Of a stretch of 64,000 nt of DNA, positions 18,430 through 27,318 are shown in pieces (position 1 is the first letter of the stretch; every line of letters starts with the position of its first letter). The stretch is from Alkalihalobacillus sp047302405 (GTDB lineage Bacteria; Bacillota; Bacilli; Bacillales; Bacillaceae_D), in contig NZ_CP154853.1 in the NCBI RefSeq assembly GCF_047302405.1, forward strand, positions 558,001-622,000. The letters run 5' to 3'. The notes beneath the pieces are model-generated. The model made no database searches and was not told where the DNA came from. It saw nothing but the letters and a program-made list of their open reading frames with translations. The translations under genes were made by a program, and so were the position numbers.

Positions 18430-19059
18430 ATGGCTGGAAATCAAGAATATTTTAATCGTCGGCTGCATTCCTTGTTAGGAGTAATTCCAATTGGGATTTT
18501 CCTAGTGCAGCATTTAGTTGTCAATCATTTCGCTACGCGTGGTGCAAGTGCATTTAACCAAGCATCACATTTTATGGAGAGCTTACCGTTTAGATACGCG
18601 TTAGAACTTTTTATTATCTTTATTCCAATTTTGTATCATGGAATTTATGGTATCTATATTGCATTTACAGCAAAAAACAATGTTCAACGTTATAGTACAT
18701 TTAGAAACTGGATGTTCATGCTACAACGTTTTACGGGTGTATTTTTATTAATCTTTATTGCTTGGCATGTATACGAAACGCGCTTCCAAGCAGCACTTGG
18801 GGTAGAAGTAAACTACGATATGATGGCTGACATTTTAAGTTCACCATTTATGCTCGCATTTTATATTCTTGGTGTCGTTTCAGCAACATTCCACTTAGCT
18901 AACGGAATTTGGTCATTCTTAGTTTCCTGGGGAATTACCGTTACACCACGTTCACAACGAATTGCTACATATGCGACGATGGCGATTTTCTTTGCATTAA
19001 CATTCGTTGGTATTCGTGCCATCTTAGCATTTATTAATCCAGAATTAGCAAACATTTAA
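18430..19059 (+). CDS. sdhC: Succinate dehydrogenase cytochrome b558 subunit
   Basis: Membrane anchor of complex II, with five transmembrane helices and two haems in the Bacillus type. The sequence opens AGNQEYFNRRLHSLLGVIP and has histidines in the expected helices (LVQHLVVNHF, LYHGIYG, AWHVYE, FHLANG). ATG at 18430 with GGAAAAGG upstream matches the B. subtilis start; a GTG five codons earlier overlaps that RBS. The product is 209 residues. First gene of sdhCAB. Confidence 0.95.
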   Translation: MAGNQEYFNRRLHSLLGVIPIGIFLVQHLVVNHFATRGASAFNQASHFMESLPFRYALELFIIFIPILYHGIYGIYIAFTAKNNVQRYSTFRNWMFMLQRFTGVFLLIFIAWHVYETRFQAALGVEVNYDMMADILSSPFMLAFYILGVVSATFHLANGIWSFLVSWGITVTPRSQRIATYATMAIFFALTFVGIRAILAFINPELANI

Positions 19060-19072
19060 GGAGAGGGTATAG

Positions 19073-20842
19073 ATGAGTAAAGGCAGAATTATTGTTGTCG
19101 GCGGTGGACTAGCCGGTCTTATGGCAGCAATTAAAGCAGCAGAAAAAGGTGTACCTGTAGATCTATTTTCCCTTGTACCTGTGAAACGTTCTCACTCTGT
19201 CTGTGCGCAGGGAGGAATCAATGGTGCGGTCAATACAAAGGGTGAAGGAGATTCACCTTGGGAACACTTTGATGATACAGTTTATGGTGGAGATTTCTTA
19301 GCGAACCAACCACCTGTTAAAGCGATGACAGAGGCAGCTCCTGGAATCATTCACTTAATGGACCGGATGGGTGTAATGTTTAATCGAACGCCTGAAGGGT
19401 TACTTGATTTCCGTCGTTTCGGTGGTACGCAACATCACCGTACAGCATTTGCTGGGGCTACGACTGGTCAACAGCTCCTTTACGCTTTGGATGAACAAGT
19501 GCGTCGTTATGAGGCAAGTGGGATTGTAACGAAATATGAAGGTTGGGAATTCACTTCTGCGATTGTGGATGATGAGGGTACCTGTCGTGGGATTACGGCC
19601 CAAAATCTTCACACATCTGAAATCCGTCATTTTGCTGGAGACGCTGTTATTATGGCAACAGGTGGTCCTGGAATTATTTTTGGTAAATCGACAAACTCTG
19701 TTATTAATACAGGTTATGCGGCTGCTAAATTATATGAACAAGGTGTTTCCTATGCAAATGGTGAGTTTATTCAAATTCACCCAACAGCAATTCCTGGTGA
19801 TGATAAATTACGACTTATGAGTGAATCGGCTCGTGGTGAAGGTGGACGAGTATGGACGTATAAAGATGGTAAACCATGGTATTTCTTAGAGGAAAAATAT
19901 CCGGCTTACGGAAACCTTGTACCTCGTGATATCGCAACACGTGAGATTTTCTCCGTATGTGTGGATGATAAGCTTGGAATTAATGGTGAGAACATGGTAT
20001 ACCTTGATTTATCTCACAAGGATCCAAAAGAACTGGATATTAAATTAGGTGGAATCATCGAAATCTATGAAAAATTCATGGGTGATGATCCTCGTAAAGT
20101 TCCAATGAAAATCTTCCCAGCTGTTCACTACTCAATGGGTGGTATGTGGATTGATTATAACCAAATGACCAATATCCCTGGTTTATTTGCGGCTGGTGAG
20201 TGTGATTACTCACAACACGGTGGGAACCGTTTAGGTGCCAATTCCCTTCTATCCGCGATTTATGGTGGAATGGTTGCTGGACCAAATGCGATTGAATACA
20301 TTAATGGGTTAGAGAAAACAACAGATTCAGTTGCCTCAAGTGTCTTTGAACGTGAATTGAAAAAAGAACAAGACAAATTTGATAGCATCTTGAAAATGGA
20401 TGGAACAGAAAATGCGTACAGTCTTCACAAGGAACTTGGTGAGTGGATGACAGATAATGTTACCGTTGTACGTTACAATGATAAATTATTAAAAACAGAC
20501 GAGAAAATCCAAGAGTTAATGGAACGTTACCAAAATATTAACATTAACGATACGGCAAGATGGAGCAATCAAGGGGCATCATTTACTCGTCAATTAGAAG
20601 GAATGCTTAACTTAGCACGTGTTATTACATTAGGTGCCTATAACCGTAATGAAAGTCGTGGAGCTCATTACAAACCAGACTTCCCAGAGCGTAATGATGA
20701 AGAGTTCTTAAAAACAACTAAAGCGACATTTAATCCAACAACGAAGGCACCAGATTTTGAGTATGAAGAAGTCGATACTTCTTTAATCAAGCCTCGTAAA
20801 CGTGATTATTCGCAAAAGAAACAAGGAGCTGCTAAATCATGA
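19073..20842 (+). CDS. sdhA: Succinate dehydrogenase flavoprotein subunit
   Basis: Catalytic subunit oxidising succinate to fumarate with covalently bound FAD. The N-terminal dinucleotide fold is VVGGGLAGLMAA, the FAD-linking histidine region is SHSVCAQGGINGA near residue 40, and the catalytic arginine region is RLMSESARGEGG near 250. The length of 589 matches the Bacillus enzyme. It lies 13 bases after sdhC with GGAGAGGG upstream and overlaps sdhB by four bases (ATGA). Confidence 0.97.
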   Translation: MSKGRIIVVGGGLAGLMAAIKAAEKGVPVDLFSLVPVKRSHSVCAQGGINGAVNTKGEGDSPWEHFDDTVYGGDFLANQPPVKAMTEAAPGIIHLMDRMGVMFNRTPEGLLDFRRFGGTQHHRTAFAGATTGQQLLYALDEQVRRYEASGIVTKYEGWEFTSAIVDDEGTCRGITAQNLHTSEIRHFAGDAVIMATGGPGIIFGKSTNSVINTGYAAAKLYEQGVSYANGEFIQIHPTAIPGDDKLRLMSESARGEGGRVWTYKDGKPWYFLEEKYPAYGNLVPRDIATREIFSVCVDDKLGINGENMVYLDLSHKDPKELDIKLGGIIEIYEKFMGDDPRKVPMKIFPAVHYSMGGMWIDYNQMTNIPGLFAAGECDYSQHGGNRLGANSLLSAIYGGMVAGPNAIEYINGLEKTTDSVASSVFERELKKEQDKFDSILKMDGTENAYSLHKELGEWMTDNVTVVRYNDKLLKTDEKIQELMERYQNININDTARWSNQGASFTRQLEGMLNLARVITLGAYNRNESRGAHYKPDFPERNDEEFLKTTKATFNPTTKAPDFEYEEVDTSLIKPRKRDYSQKKQGAAKS

Positions 20843-21585
20843 GTGAAAAACAAGTAACGTTTAAAATTGTCCGTCAAGATGATCAAAATAGTGCTCCATA
20901 TGAAGAGGAGTTTGTCTTAGACTATCGTCCCAATATGAATGTTATCTCGGCTTTAATGGAAATTCGTCGTAACCCGATTAATTCCAAAGGGGAAAAAACA
21001 ACTCCGGTCGCATGGGATATGAACTGTTTAGAAGAGGTATGTGGAGCATGTTCAATGGTGATTAACGGTAAGCCACGTCAATCATGTACAGCTTTAGTTG
21101 ATCAATTAACACAACCGATTACTCTAGAACCTATGAAAACTTTCCCTGTTGTTCGGGACTTGATGGTTGACCGTTCACGTATGTTTGATTCACTCAAAAA
21201 GGTAAAAGCTTGGATTCCAATTGATGGAACATACGATTTAGGGCCAGGACCTCGTATGGCTGAATCAAAACGTCAATGGGCTTATGAATTATCAAAATGT
21301 ATGACTTGTGGCGTTTGTTTAGAAGCATGTCCAAATGTGAACAGTAAATCTGATTTTATCGGGCCAGCTCCACTCTCTCAAGTACGTTTGTTTAACGCAC
21401 ATCCAACTGGTGAAATGAACGCAGCTGAGCGTTTAGAAGAACTAATGGGTGAAGGTGGGCTTGCAAATTGTGGGAACTCGCAAAACTGTGTTCAAGCTTG
21501 TCCAAAAGGAATTCCGTTAACAACTTCGATTGCGGCATTGAACCGTTCCACTACTTTACAATCATTCAAAAACTTCTTTGGATAA
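20839..21585 (+). CDS. sdhB: Succinate dehydrogenase iron-sulfur subunit
   Basis: Carries the three iron-sulfur clusters that move electrons from FAD to the haems. The [2Fe-2S] ligands are in CLEEVCGACSMVINGKPRQSC taken piecewise near residues 59-79. Two C-terminal clusters are marked by CMTCGVCLEACP and CGNSQNCVQACPKG. The length of 248 is normal. The ATGA overlap with sdhA indicates translational coupling. Confidence 0.97.
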   Translation: MSEKQVTFKIVRQDDQNSAPYEEEFVLDYRPNMNVISALMEIRRNPINSKGEKTTPVAWDMNCLEEVCGACSMVINGKPRQSCTALVDQLTQPITLEPMKTFPVVRDLMVDRSRMFDSLKKVKAWIPIDGTYDLGPGPRMAESKRQWAYELSKCMTCGVCLEACPNVNSKSDFIGPAPLSQVRLFNAHPTGEMNAAERLEELMGEGGLANCGNSQNCVQACPKGIPLTTSIAALNRSTTLQSFKNFFG

Positions 21586-21609
21586 ACGCATAATACGAGA
21601 TAAATAGAA

Positions 21610-21646
21610 GGGCCGACTTGTGTAATAACACAGGTCGGCTCTTTTA
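21610..21646 (+). terminator. Terminator of sdhCAB
   Basis: GGGCCGACTTGTG and CACAGGTCGGCTC form a long stem with a TAATA-containing loop, followed by TTTT. Confidence 0.85.
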
Positions 21647-21690
21647 TCTTAGGCACACAACAATTTATCCTCACTTAAAAAGCTGAGTGT

Positions 21691-21915
21691 CTAAATTTGA
21701 AGTTCACCTAGTCTTATTAGTTCAATAACTGCTTGAGAGCGCCCCTTAACCCCCAACTTTTGCATTGTATTCGAAATATGGTTTCGTACCGTCTTTTCAC
21801 TTATGAAAAGTTGCTGTGCAATTTCCTTAGTTGTTTTGTCCTGAACGAGCAGTTCAAATACTTCTCGCTCCCTTTTTGTAAGTAAAGGTTTAGGTCCAAA
21901 TTCTGCTCCTTTCAT
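21691..21915 (-). CDS. gerE: Spore transcription factor GerE
   Basis: LuxR-type helix-turn-helix regulator of late mother-cell genes under sigma-K. The 74-residue product equals B. subtilis GerE in length and is nearly identical in the HTH (TKREREVFELLVQDKTTKEI, then FISEKTVRNHISN). The ATG at 21915 has AAGGAG seven bases upstream; the longer open frame to 21993 would begin inside the promoter. It is on the strand opposite to sdhB and converges with it. Confidence 0.96.
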   Translation of the reverse strand: MKGAEFGPKPLLTKREREVFELLVQDKTTKEIAQQLFISEKTVRNHISNTMQKLGVKGRSQAVIELIRLGELQI

Positions 21916-21992
21916 GAGTTCACTCCTTCTTGCTCGGGCTAAGAGCGAATGTGGGTTACTCAACTCCCATAGTTGAAGGGTTTTAGTCATCA

Positions 21993-22020
21993 TAGTATAT
22001 GTGAAAGTGAAAAGACGTGT
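21993..22020 (-). promoter_or_regulatory. Sigma-K-type promoter of gerE
   Basis: Read on the minus strand: ACA (22020-22018), 16-bp spacer, CATATACTA (22001-21993). This matches the sigma-K pattern ACM-16/17-CATANNNTA exactly. gerE is a known sigma-K gene in B. subtilis. Confidence 0.75.
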
Positions 22021-22027
22021 GCTACTG

Positions 22028-22587
22028 TTTTAGAAAAATTTTCAAAAAGGGAGATAACCTATTAAACTTTCCTTTTTTGGGTTGGGTGGGCTTGCTGTGA
22101 AGAATAAGCCAAGAAACGCCACCGGAATGATGGAGAATGAGTTGAATTTGGAAAAAAACACCTTCAAATACGTGAACCTTTATTCTTGACGGTCAGAGAT
22201 CCTTTAGATAATATAATGCAGAGATGAAAAAAAAATCTTGTATATACATATTGGAGTTCATAAATAACCATGATATACTTTACTTGGATTGACAGGTTTT
22301 TTAACAACATTTAAAAGCATGATTTTTGTTTTTATGGATAAATATGATAAATAATAACATCTCTTTATTTTAGTGTGTGACTTTAGACGTAGTTTTAGAG
22401 GTGTATATGTAGTACGTACAGGGTACTGTATAAGAGAGGCTTCTAAGGATATTAGCTCAACTTACAAACAAGCTCTGATCTTTTTATCCACAATAAAATC
22501 TGTAGTCCTTGTAATGATTATGTCAATAAGTATCGATGAAACTTTTATCGGTATTATATGAACTTAAAAAAGAGAGGTTGATGTCAA
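22028..22587. other. Long leader region upstream of ptsHI
   Basis: No convincing gene; a 62-codon open frame at 22373-22561 lacks an RBS. Besides the gerE promoter, it holds promoter candidates (see 22251-22279, and TTGACG at 22186 with TAATAT at 22209). A stem ATGTAGTAC/GTACTGTAT lies near 22410-22433. No known riboswitch or RAT antiterminator is recognised. Confidence 0.45.
22251..22279 (+). promoter_or_regulatory. Candidate sigma-A promoter for ptsHI
   Basis: TTGGAG (22251-22256), 17-bp spacer, TATACT (22274-22279). It would give a leader of about 300 nt before ptsH. Confidence 0.45.
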
Positions 22588-22851
22588 ATGGCAGAAAAAA
22601 CATTCAAAATCACAGCAGAAACAGGAATTCACGCTCGTCCCGCAACACAATTAGTAAACAAAGCAGGTCAGTATTCATCAGATATTACCCTAGAATATAA
22701 AGGGAAATCAGTAAACTTAAAATCAATTATGGGTGTAATGTCTCTAGGTGTAGCCAAAGGTGCAGAAGTGACAATTAAAGCAGAAGGCTCAGATGCCCAA
22801 GATGCACTTAATGGTCTAGAGGGAATCATCAAGGAGGGTCTTGGAGAGTAA
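22588..22851 (+). CDS. ptsH: Phosphocarrier protein HPr
   Basis: General PTS phosphocarrier. The phosphorylated histidine lies in TGIHARPAT (His near residue 15) and the regulatory serine for HPr kinase in LKSIMGVMSLG (Ser near 46), so it can serve as CcpA co-effector. The 87 residues are standard. The RBS is AGAGAGG. Its stop overlaps the ptsI start by one base (TAATG). The B. subtilis genes sit next to ptsG; here they lie between gerE and ysmB. Confidence 0.97.
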   Translation: MAEKTFKITAETGIHARPATQLVNKAGQYSSDITLEYKGKSVNLKSIMGVMSLGVAKGAEVTIKAEGSDAQDALNGLEGIIKEGLGE

Positions 22852-24575
22852 TGAGTAGTTCCACCGTCTTACAAGGAGTGGCTGCCGCACAAGGTGTTGC
22901 GATAGCAAAAGCTTTTTTACATGAAGAACCAACATTTGATATTGTGGCATCAAAGGTAGAAAATGTGGAAGACGAGGTAACACGATTTGATGAAGCTCTT
23001 GCCATCTCAAAGCAAGAGCTTTCAAAAATTAAGGATGAGACAGAAGCGAAACTGGGAGCGGATAAAGCAGAGATTTTTGCTGCTCACCTTTTAGTTTTGG
23101 CAGATCCAGAATTAGTTGATGCGGTTAAGGATAAAATTCGAACAGAGCAAACCAATGCCGGTTATGCATTAAATGAAGTAGCAACGATGTTCATTACAAT
23201 GTTTGAAAATATGGATAATGAATATATGAAAGAACGTGCTGCTGACATTTATGATGTGAAAACGCGCGTATTAAGCCATTTATATGGTTTTGAAGCGGCT
23301 TCGCTTGCGACAATTACCGAAGAAACCATTGTTATTGCTCATGATTTGACTCCATCCGATACAGCCCAAATTAATCCTGAGTATGTCAAAGGATTTGCAA
23401 CGAATATTGGAGGACGTACATCTCACTCTGCGATTATGTCTCGTTCTTTAGAAATTCCAGCGGTTGTAGGTACAAAAAAAATTACCGAACAAATCGTAAA
23501 TGGGATGACGATTATTGTTGATGGAATGGATGGAACGGTTATTTTGAACCCGACAGCTAATGAAATCAAACAATATGAAGAAAAAAGAGCTTCTTTCCTG
23601 AAAGAAAAAGAAGAATGGAAAAAGCTCGTCAATGAAAAGACGTTAACTTCTGATGGTGCCCACGTTGAATTAGCGGCGAATATTGGGACAACTAATGATT
23701 TAGAAGGCGTATTGAAAAACGGAGCAGAAGGTGTTGGACTTTTCCGTACCGAATTTCTTTATATGGGCCGTGATGAATTACCATCTGAAGAAGAACAGTA
23801 TGAGGCATACAAAACGGTTCTTGAGAAGATGGAAGGAAAGCCGGTTGTTATCCGTACGTTAGATATTGGTGGAGATAAAGAGCTTCCATACCTAGATTTA
23901 CCGGAAGAAATGAACCCATTTTTAGGCTTGCGTGCTGTCCGTCTTTGTTTAGAGATGCCTGATATGTTTAGAGTTCAATTAAGAGCCCTATTACGTGCTA
24001 GTTCATTTGGAAATTTAAAAATTATGTTTCCGATGATCGCAGCTATGGAAGAATTAAGGCAAGCTAAAGTCATTCTTCAAGAAGAAAAGGACAAGCTTAT
24101 TGCAGAAGGAATTGAAGTTTCGGATTCTATTGAAATTGGAATCATGGTCGAAATTCCATCAACAGCTGCGGCAGCGGATCGTTTTGTAAAAGAGGTTGAT
24201 TTCTTTAGTATTGGAACAAATGACCTTATTCAATATACGCTTGCGGCTGATCGAATGAATGAACGTGTTTCTTATTTATATCAACCATATCATCCAGCAA
24301 TTATTCGTCTAATTAAAAATGTGATCGAAGTTGCTCATCAAGATGGTAAATGGGTTGGTATGTGTGGAGAAATGGCAGGGGATGAAGTCGCGATTCCAAT
24401 TTTATTAGGACTTGGTCTTGATGAATTTAGTATGAGTGCGACATCTATTTTGCCAGCTCGAAACCAATTGCTTGGGTTGTCTAAACAAGAAGCAGCCGAA
24501 TGGGTCACAAGTTTATTAGCTTTTGATACATCGGAAGAAATAGAGCAAGAGGTAAGAACTCGATTTTTACCATAA
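22851..24575 (+). CDS. ptsI: Phosphoenolpyruvate-protein phosphotransferase (enzyme I)
   Basis: Transfers phosphate from PEP to HPr. The active-site histidine is in GGRTSHSAIMSRSLEIPAVV near residue 190, and the PEP-binding TIM barrel carries EFLYMGRDELP, LDIGGDKELPY and the C-terminal GMCGEMAGD. The length of 574 is typical. It is coupled to ptsH, with GGAGGGTC and GGAGAG upstream. A strong terminator follows. Confidence 0.97.
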   Translation: MSSSTVLQGVAAAQGVAIAKAFLHEEPTFDIVASKVENVEDEVTRFDEALAISKQELSKIKDETEAKLGADKAEIFAAHLLVLADPELVDAVKDKIRTEQTNAGYALNEVATMFITMFENMDNEYMKERAADIYDVKTRVLSHLYGFEAASLATITEETIVIAHDLTPSDTAQINPEYVKGFATNIGGRTSHSAIMSRSLEIPAVVGTKKITEQIVNGMTIIVDGMDGTVILNPTANEIKQYEEKRASFLKEKEEWKKLVNEKTLTSDGAHVELAANIGTTNDLEGVLKNGAEGVGLFRTEFLYMGRDELPSEEEQYEAYKTVLEKMEGKPVVIRTLDIGGDKELPYLDLPEEMNPFLGLRAVRLCLEMPDMFRVQLRALLRASSFGNLKIMFPMIAAMEELRQAKVILQEEKDKLIAEGIEVSDSIEIGIMVEIPSTAAAADRFVKEVDFFSIGTNDLIQYTLAADRMNERVSYLYQPYHPAIIRLIKNVIEVAHQDGKWVGMCGEMAGDEVAIPILLGLGLDEFSMSATSILPARNQLLGLSKQEAAEWVTSLLAFDTSEEIEQEVRTRFLP

Positions 24576-24615
24576 TCACTAGATGGCTGGGACAAAACCC
24601 TCCTCTGATATGAAG

Positions 24616-24660
24616 AGCCGGTGACATTTTACTCGTAAAATGTCACCGGCTTTCATTATA
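24616..24660 (+). terminator. Terminator of ptsHI
   Basis: A perfect 17-bp stem: AGCCGGTGACATTTTAC (24616-24632), loop TC, then its complement to 24651, followed by TTCATT. Confidence 0.85.
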
Positions 24661-24802
24661 TGTATTGGAACGAAAGTGGATGGCAGAGTGTAATAGGAAA
24701 AACCTCCTTCCCGTAGTGATGCTCTATTCTAGGCGGTTAGTTGACGAGTTTTCTTTTGATCTTGATCTTTTAGTCGAAAAAAGCGAAAATAAATATAAAT
24801 CA

Positions 24803-24822
24803 TTTTATTTTTTAAAATAAAA
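24803..24822. promoter_or_regulatory. AT-rich 20-bp palindrome upstream of the marR-type gene
   Basis: TTTTATTTT-TT-AAAATAAAA is a perfect palindrome arm pair ending 64 bp before ysmB. MarR regulators often bind such sites near their own promoters; the assignment is inference. Confidence 0.3.
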
Positions 24823-24886
24823 GTAGAATAAGGTCGAATTTCGTTTATACATAAGGAGCATACACAATAATAGGGAGGTGCGGTAT

Positions 24887-25330
24887 TTGGAGGAGCAGCA
24901 GGTTATAGAAATCGAACGTTCTTTACGAATGGTAGCACAAATGATTAAACAAAAAGGACGGGAGATTCTTACTCAATTTCCAATTACGCCACCACAATTT
25001 ATCGCCTTACAATGGTTAAGTGAAAAGGGAGATATGACGATTGGTGATTTATCCGGAAGAATGTATTTAGCCTTCAGCACTACGACCGACTTAATTGATC
25101 GAATGGAAAAGAATGAGTTGGTTGAAAGAGTGCGTGATCAAAATGACCGTCGAGTCGTACGAATTCATTTATTAAATAAAGGCAAAGAAATTATTGATGA
25201 AGTGATTGTACAAAGACAGGATTATTTAAAAGAAATTCTTCATAATTTTTCGTCAGAGGATGTTGATTCATTTGAGAAAAATTTACGAGGCCTTTACGAA
25301 GAAATGAAACGCTCTAGAGTAAAACAATAG
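24887..25330 (+). CDS. ysmB: MarR family transcriptional regulator YsmB
   Basis: Winged-helix MarR-type DNA-binding protein with ITPPQFIALQWLSEKGDMTI and LSGRMYLAFSTTTDLIDRME forming the HTH, and a wing with DQNDRRVVRIHL. The TTG at 24887 is chosen because AGGGAGG ends eight bases before it, whereas the GTG at 24878 abuts that RBS. The product is 147 residues. It is adjacent to racE, as in B. subtilis; the regulon is unknown. Confidence 0.88.
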   Translation: MEEQQVIEIERSLRMVAQMIKQKGREILTQFPITPPQFIALQWLSEKGDMTIGDLSGRMYLAFSTTTDLIDRMEKNELVERVRDQNDRRVVRIHLLNKGKEIIDEVIVQRQDYLKEILHNFSSEDVDSFEKNLRGLYEEMKRSRVKQ

Positions 25331-25365
25331 CAACAAAGAGATTCTTAGAAATTGAGGGAAGTAGA

Positions 25366-26166
25366 TTGAATAAACCGATTGGTGTCATTGACTCCGGCTT
25401 AGGTGGTTTAACGGTAGCGAAGGAATTATTAAGACAGCTACCAAAGGAAGAAATTATTTATATAGGCGATTCGGCAAGATGTCCATATGGACCTAGAACC
25501 CCTGAAGAAGTACGTGAGTTTACATGGCAAATGATTAATCGCCTTGTCGATGAAGGAATCAAAATGCTCGTGATTGCTTGTAATACGGCAGCGGCGGTTG
25601 TATTAAATGAAGTGAGTGAAACGTTAACGATCCCGACAATTGGGGTCGTGCATCCAGGTGCGGTCAGTGCCTTAAAAGTAACTCAAAATGATCATGTTGC
25701 GATTATCGGAACAGAGGGAACGATTAAAAGCCAAGCGTATGAAAAAGAATTAATGGCGATTAATAGTCAGATTGAAATTGAAAGTTTAGCCTGTCCAGCG
25801 TTTGTTCCTTTAGTTGAAAGCGGGATTTTTAGAGGAGAGACAGCAACTGAGGTTGTGAACCGTACGTTAAGTTCCTTAAAAGGGAAAAAATTTGATACGC
25901 TGATTTTAGGCTGTACCCATTACCCGTTATTAAAAGAGCCGATTCAAGAAGCGGTTGGTCAAGAGGTGCGATTAATTTCATCAGGCGAAGAAACGGCCCG
26001 TGAAGTAAGTAGTTTATTATATTATCAAGGTTTGCTCTATACAGGGAAACGAGTTCCTAAACATCGTTTTTACACAACAGGAGGGGCTGCACAATTTAAA
26101 CGCCTTGCCGATCAATGGCTTGAAATGAATGTGGAATGTGTTCGGCATATGCAACTCGTAGATTAA
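25366..26166 (+). CDS. racE: Glutamate racemase
   Basis: Makes D-glutamate for peptidoglycan (and poly-gamma-glutamate where present). The N-terminal PIGVIDSGLGGLTVAKEL and the two catalytic cysteine motifs, ACNTAAAVVL (near residue 73) and GCTHYPLL (near 184), are present. The length of 266 is usual. The start is TTG with GAGGGAAG upstream. A terminator hairpin and then the larger repeat array follow. Confidence 0.96.
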   Translation: MNKPIGVIDSGLGGLTVAKELLRQLPKEEIIYIGDSARCPYGPRTPEEVREFTWQMINRLVDEGIKMLVIACNTAAAVVLNEVSETLTIPTIGVVHPGAVSALKVTQNDHVAIIGTEGTIKSQAYEKELMAINSQIEIESLACPAFVPLVESGIFRGETATEVVNRTLSSLKGKKFDTLILGCTHYPLLKEPIQEAVGQEVRLISSGEETAREVSSLLYYQGLLYTGKRVPKHRFYTTGGAAQFKRLADQWLEMNVECVRHMQLVD

Positions 26167-26187
26167 ATAGAGCGGAAAAGGAATGGA

Positions 26188-26215
26188 ACTGCTGAATTTT
26201 TTAGCAGTTTTTTTG
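26188..26215 (+). terminator. Terminator of racE
   Basis: AACTGCT (26188-26194) and AGCAGTT (26203-26209) form a stem followed by a T run. Confidence 0.8.
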
Positions 26216-26252
26216 TGCGGTTTTGACGAGCAAGAGCCGATTCAAAAGAGAC

Positions 26253-27120
26253 GAATGAAGTCAAAAGAACGTAAGGAAGAGTGGGGAAGGGAATCATAGG
26301 TCATCAATGATGTCGGAAGCAAGTGAATCAGAGCCGTAAAGGGAATCATAGAGTGTCAATGATGCCAAAAGCATATGAATCAGAGTCGTAAAGGGAATCA
26401 TAGAGTGTCAATGATGCCAAAAGCATATGAATCAGAGTCGTAAAGGGAATCATAGAGTGTCAATGAAGTCAAAAGCATATGAACAAGAGCCGTAAAGGGA
26501 ATCATAGGTCATCAATGATGCCAAAAGCATATGAATCAGAGCCGTAAAGGGAATCATAGAGCGACAATGAAGTCGGAAGCATATGAATAAGAGCCGTAAA
26601 GGGAATCATAGAGCGTCAATGAAGTCGGAAGCAAGTGGATCAGAGGAGTAAAGGGAATCATAGAGTGTCAATGAAGTCAAAAGCATATGAATCAGAGCCG
26701 TAAAGGGAATCAGAGGTCATCAATGATGCCAAAAGCATATGAACAAGAGCTGTAAAGGGAATCATAGGTCATCAATGATGCCAAAAGCATATGAATCAGA
26801 GCCGTAAAGGGAATCATAGAGCGACAATGAAGTCGGAAGCAAGTGAATCAGAGTCGTAAAGGGAATCATAGAGTGTCAATGAAGTCAAAAGCATATGAAC
26901 AAGAGCCGTAAAGGGAATCATAGGTCATCAATGATGCCAAAAGCATATGAATCAGAGCCGTAAAGGGAATCATAGAGCGACAATGAAGTCGGAAGCATAT
27001 GAACAAGAGCCGTAAAGGGAATCATAGAGCGACAATGAAGTCGGAAGCATATGAACAAGAGCCGTAAAGGGAATCATAGAGCGTCAATAAAGTCAAAAGC
27101 ATATGAATAAGAGAGGGAAA
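26253..27120 (+). repeat. Tandem array B: about 17 units of exactly 52 bp
   Basis: CAATGA or a variant begins a unit at 26305 and at every 52 bp to 27085 (16 units), with a degenerate unit at 26253. The unit contains CAATGAAGTC or CAATGATGCC, AAGCATATGAA, AGAGCCGTAAAGGGAATCA and a variable junction such as TAGAGTGT or TAGGTCAT. The period is invariant, there are no spacers, and 52 is not a multiple of three. It is related to array A at 8890-9342. It fills most of the gene-free 1.15 kb between racE and gerM. Confidence 0.95.
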
Positions 27121-27318
27121 GCAAATCAATATGGAAATACAACTGAATTCACTAAAGCGACTTCATTACATCAGTTGATTTCTTTAGAACTTCTCTCCTT
27201 TAGGGAACAACGCTCATTCATTTTGTCTTTAAGAATTAAAAAAGATTTGCATAGGTAGGTCTATTCTGGAAATAAGCTCGTATACATAAAAGTACAAACT
27301 ATCTAAGGAGGGAAAACA

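Noticed and set aside
22373..22561. 62-codon open frame upstream of ptsH
   Set aside because: No RBS and no recognisable protein features; treated as leader.
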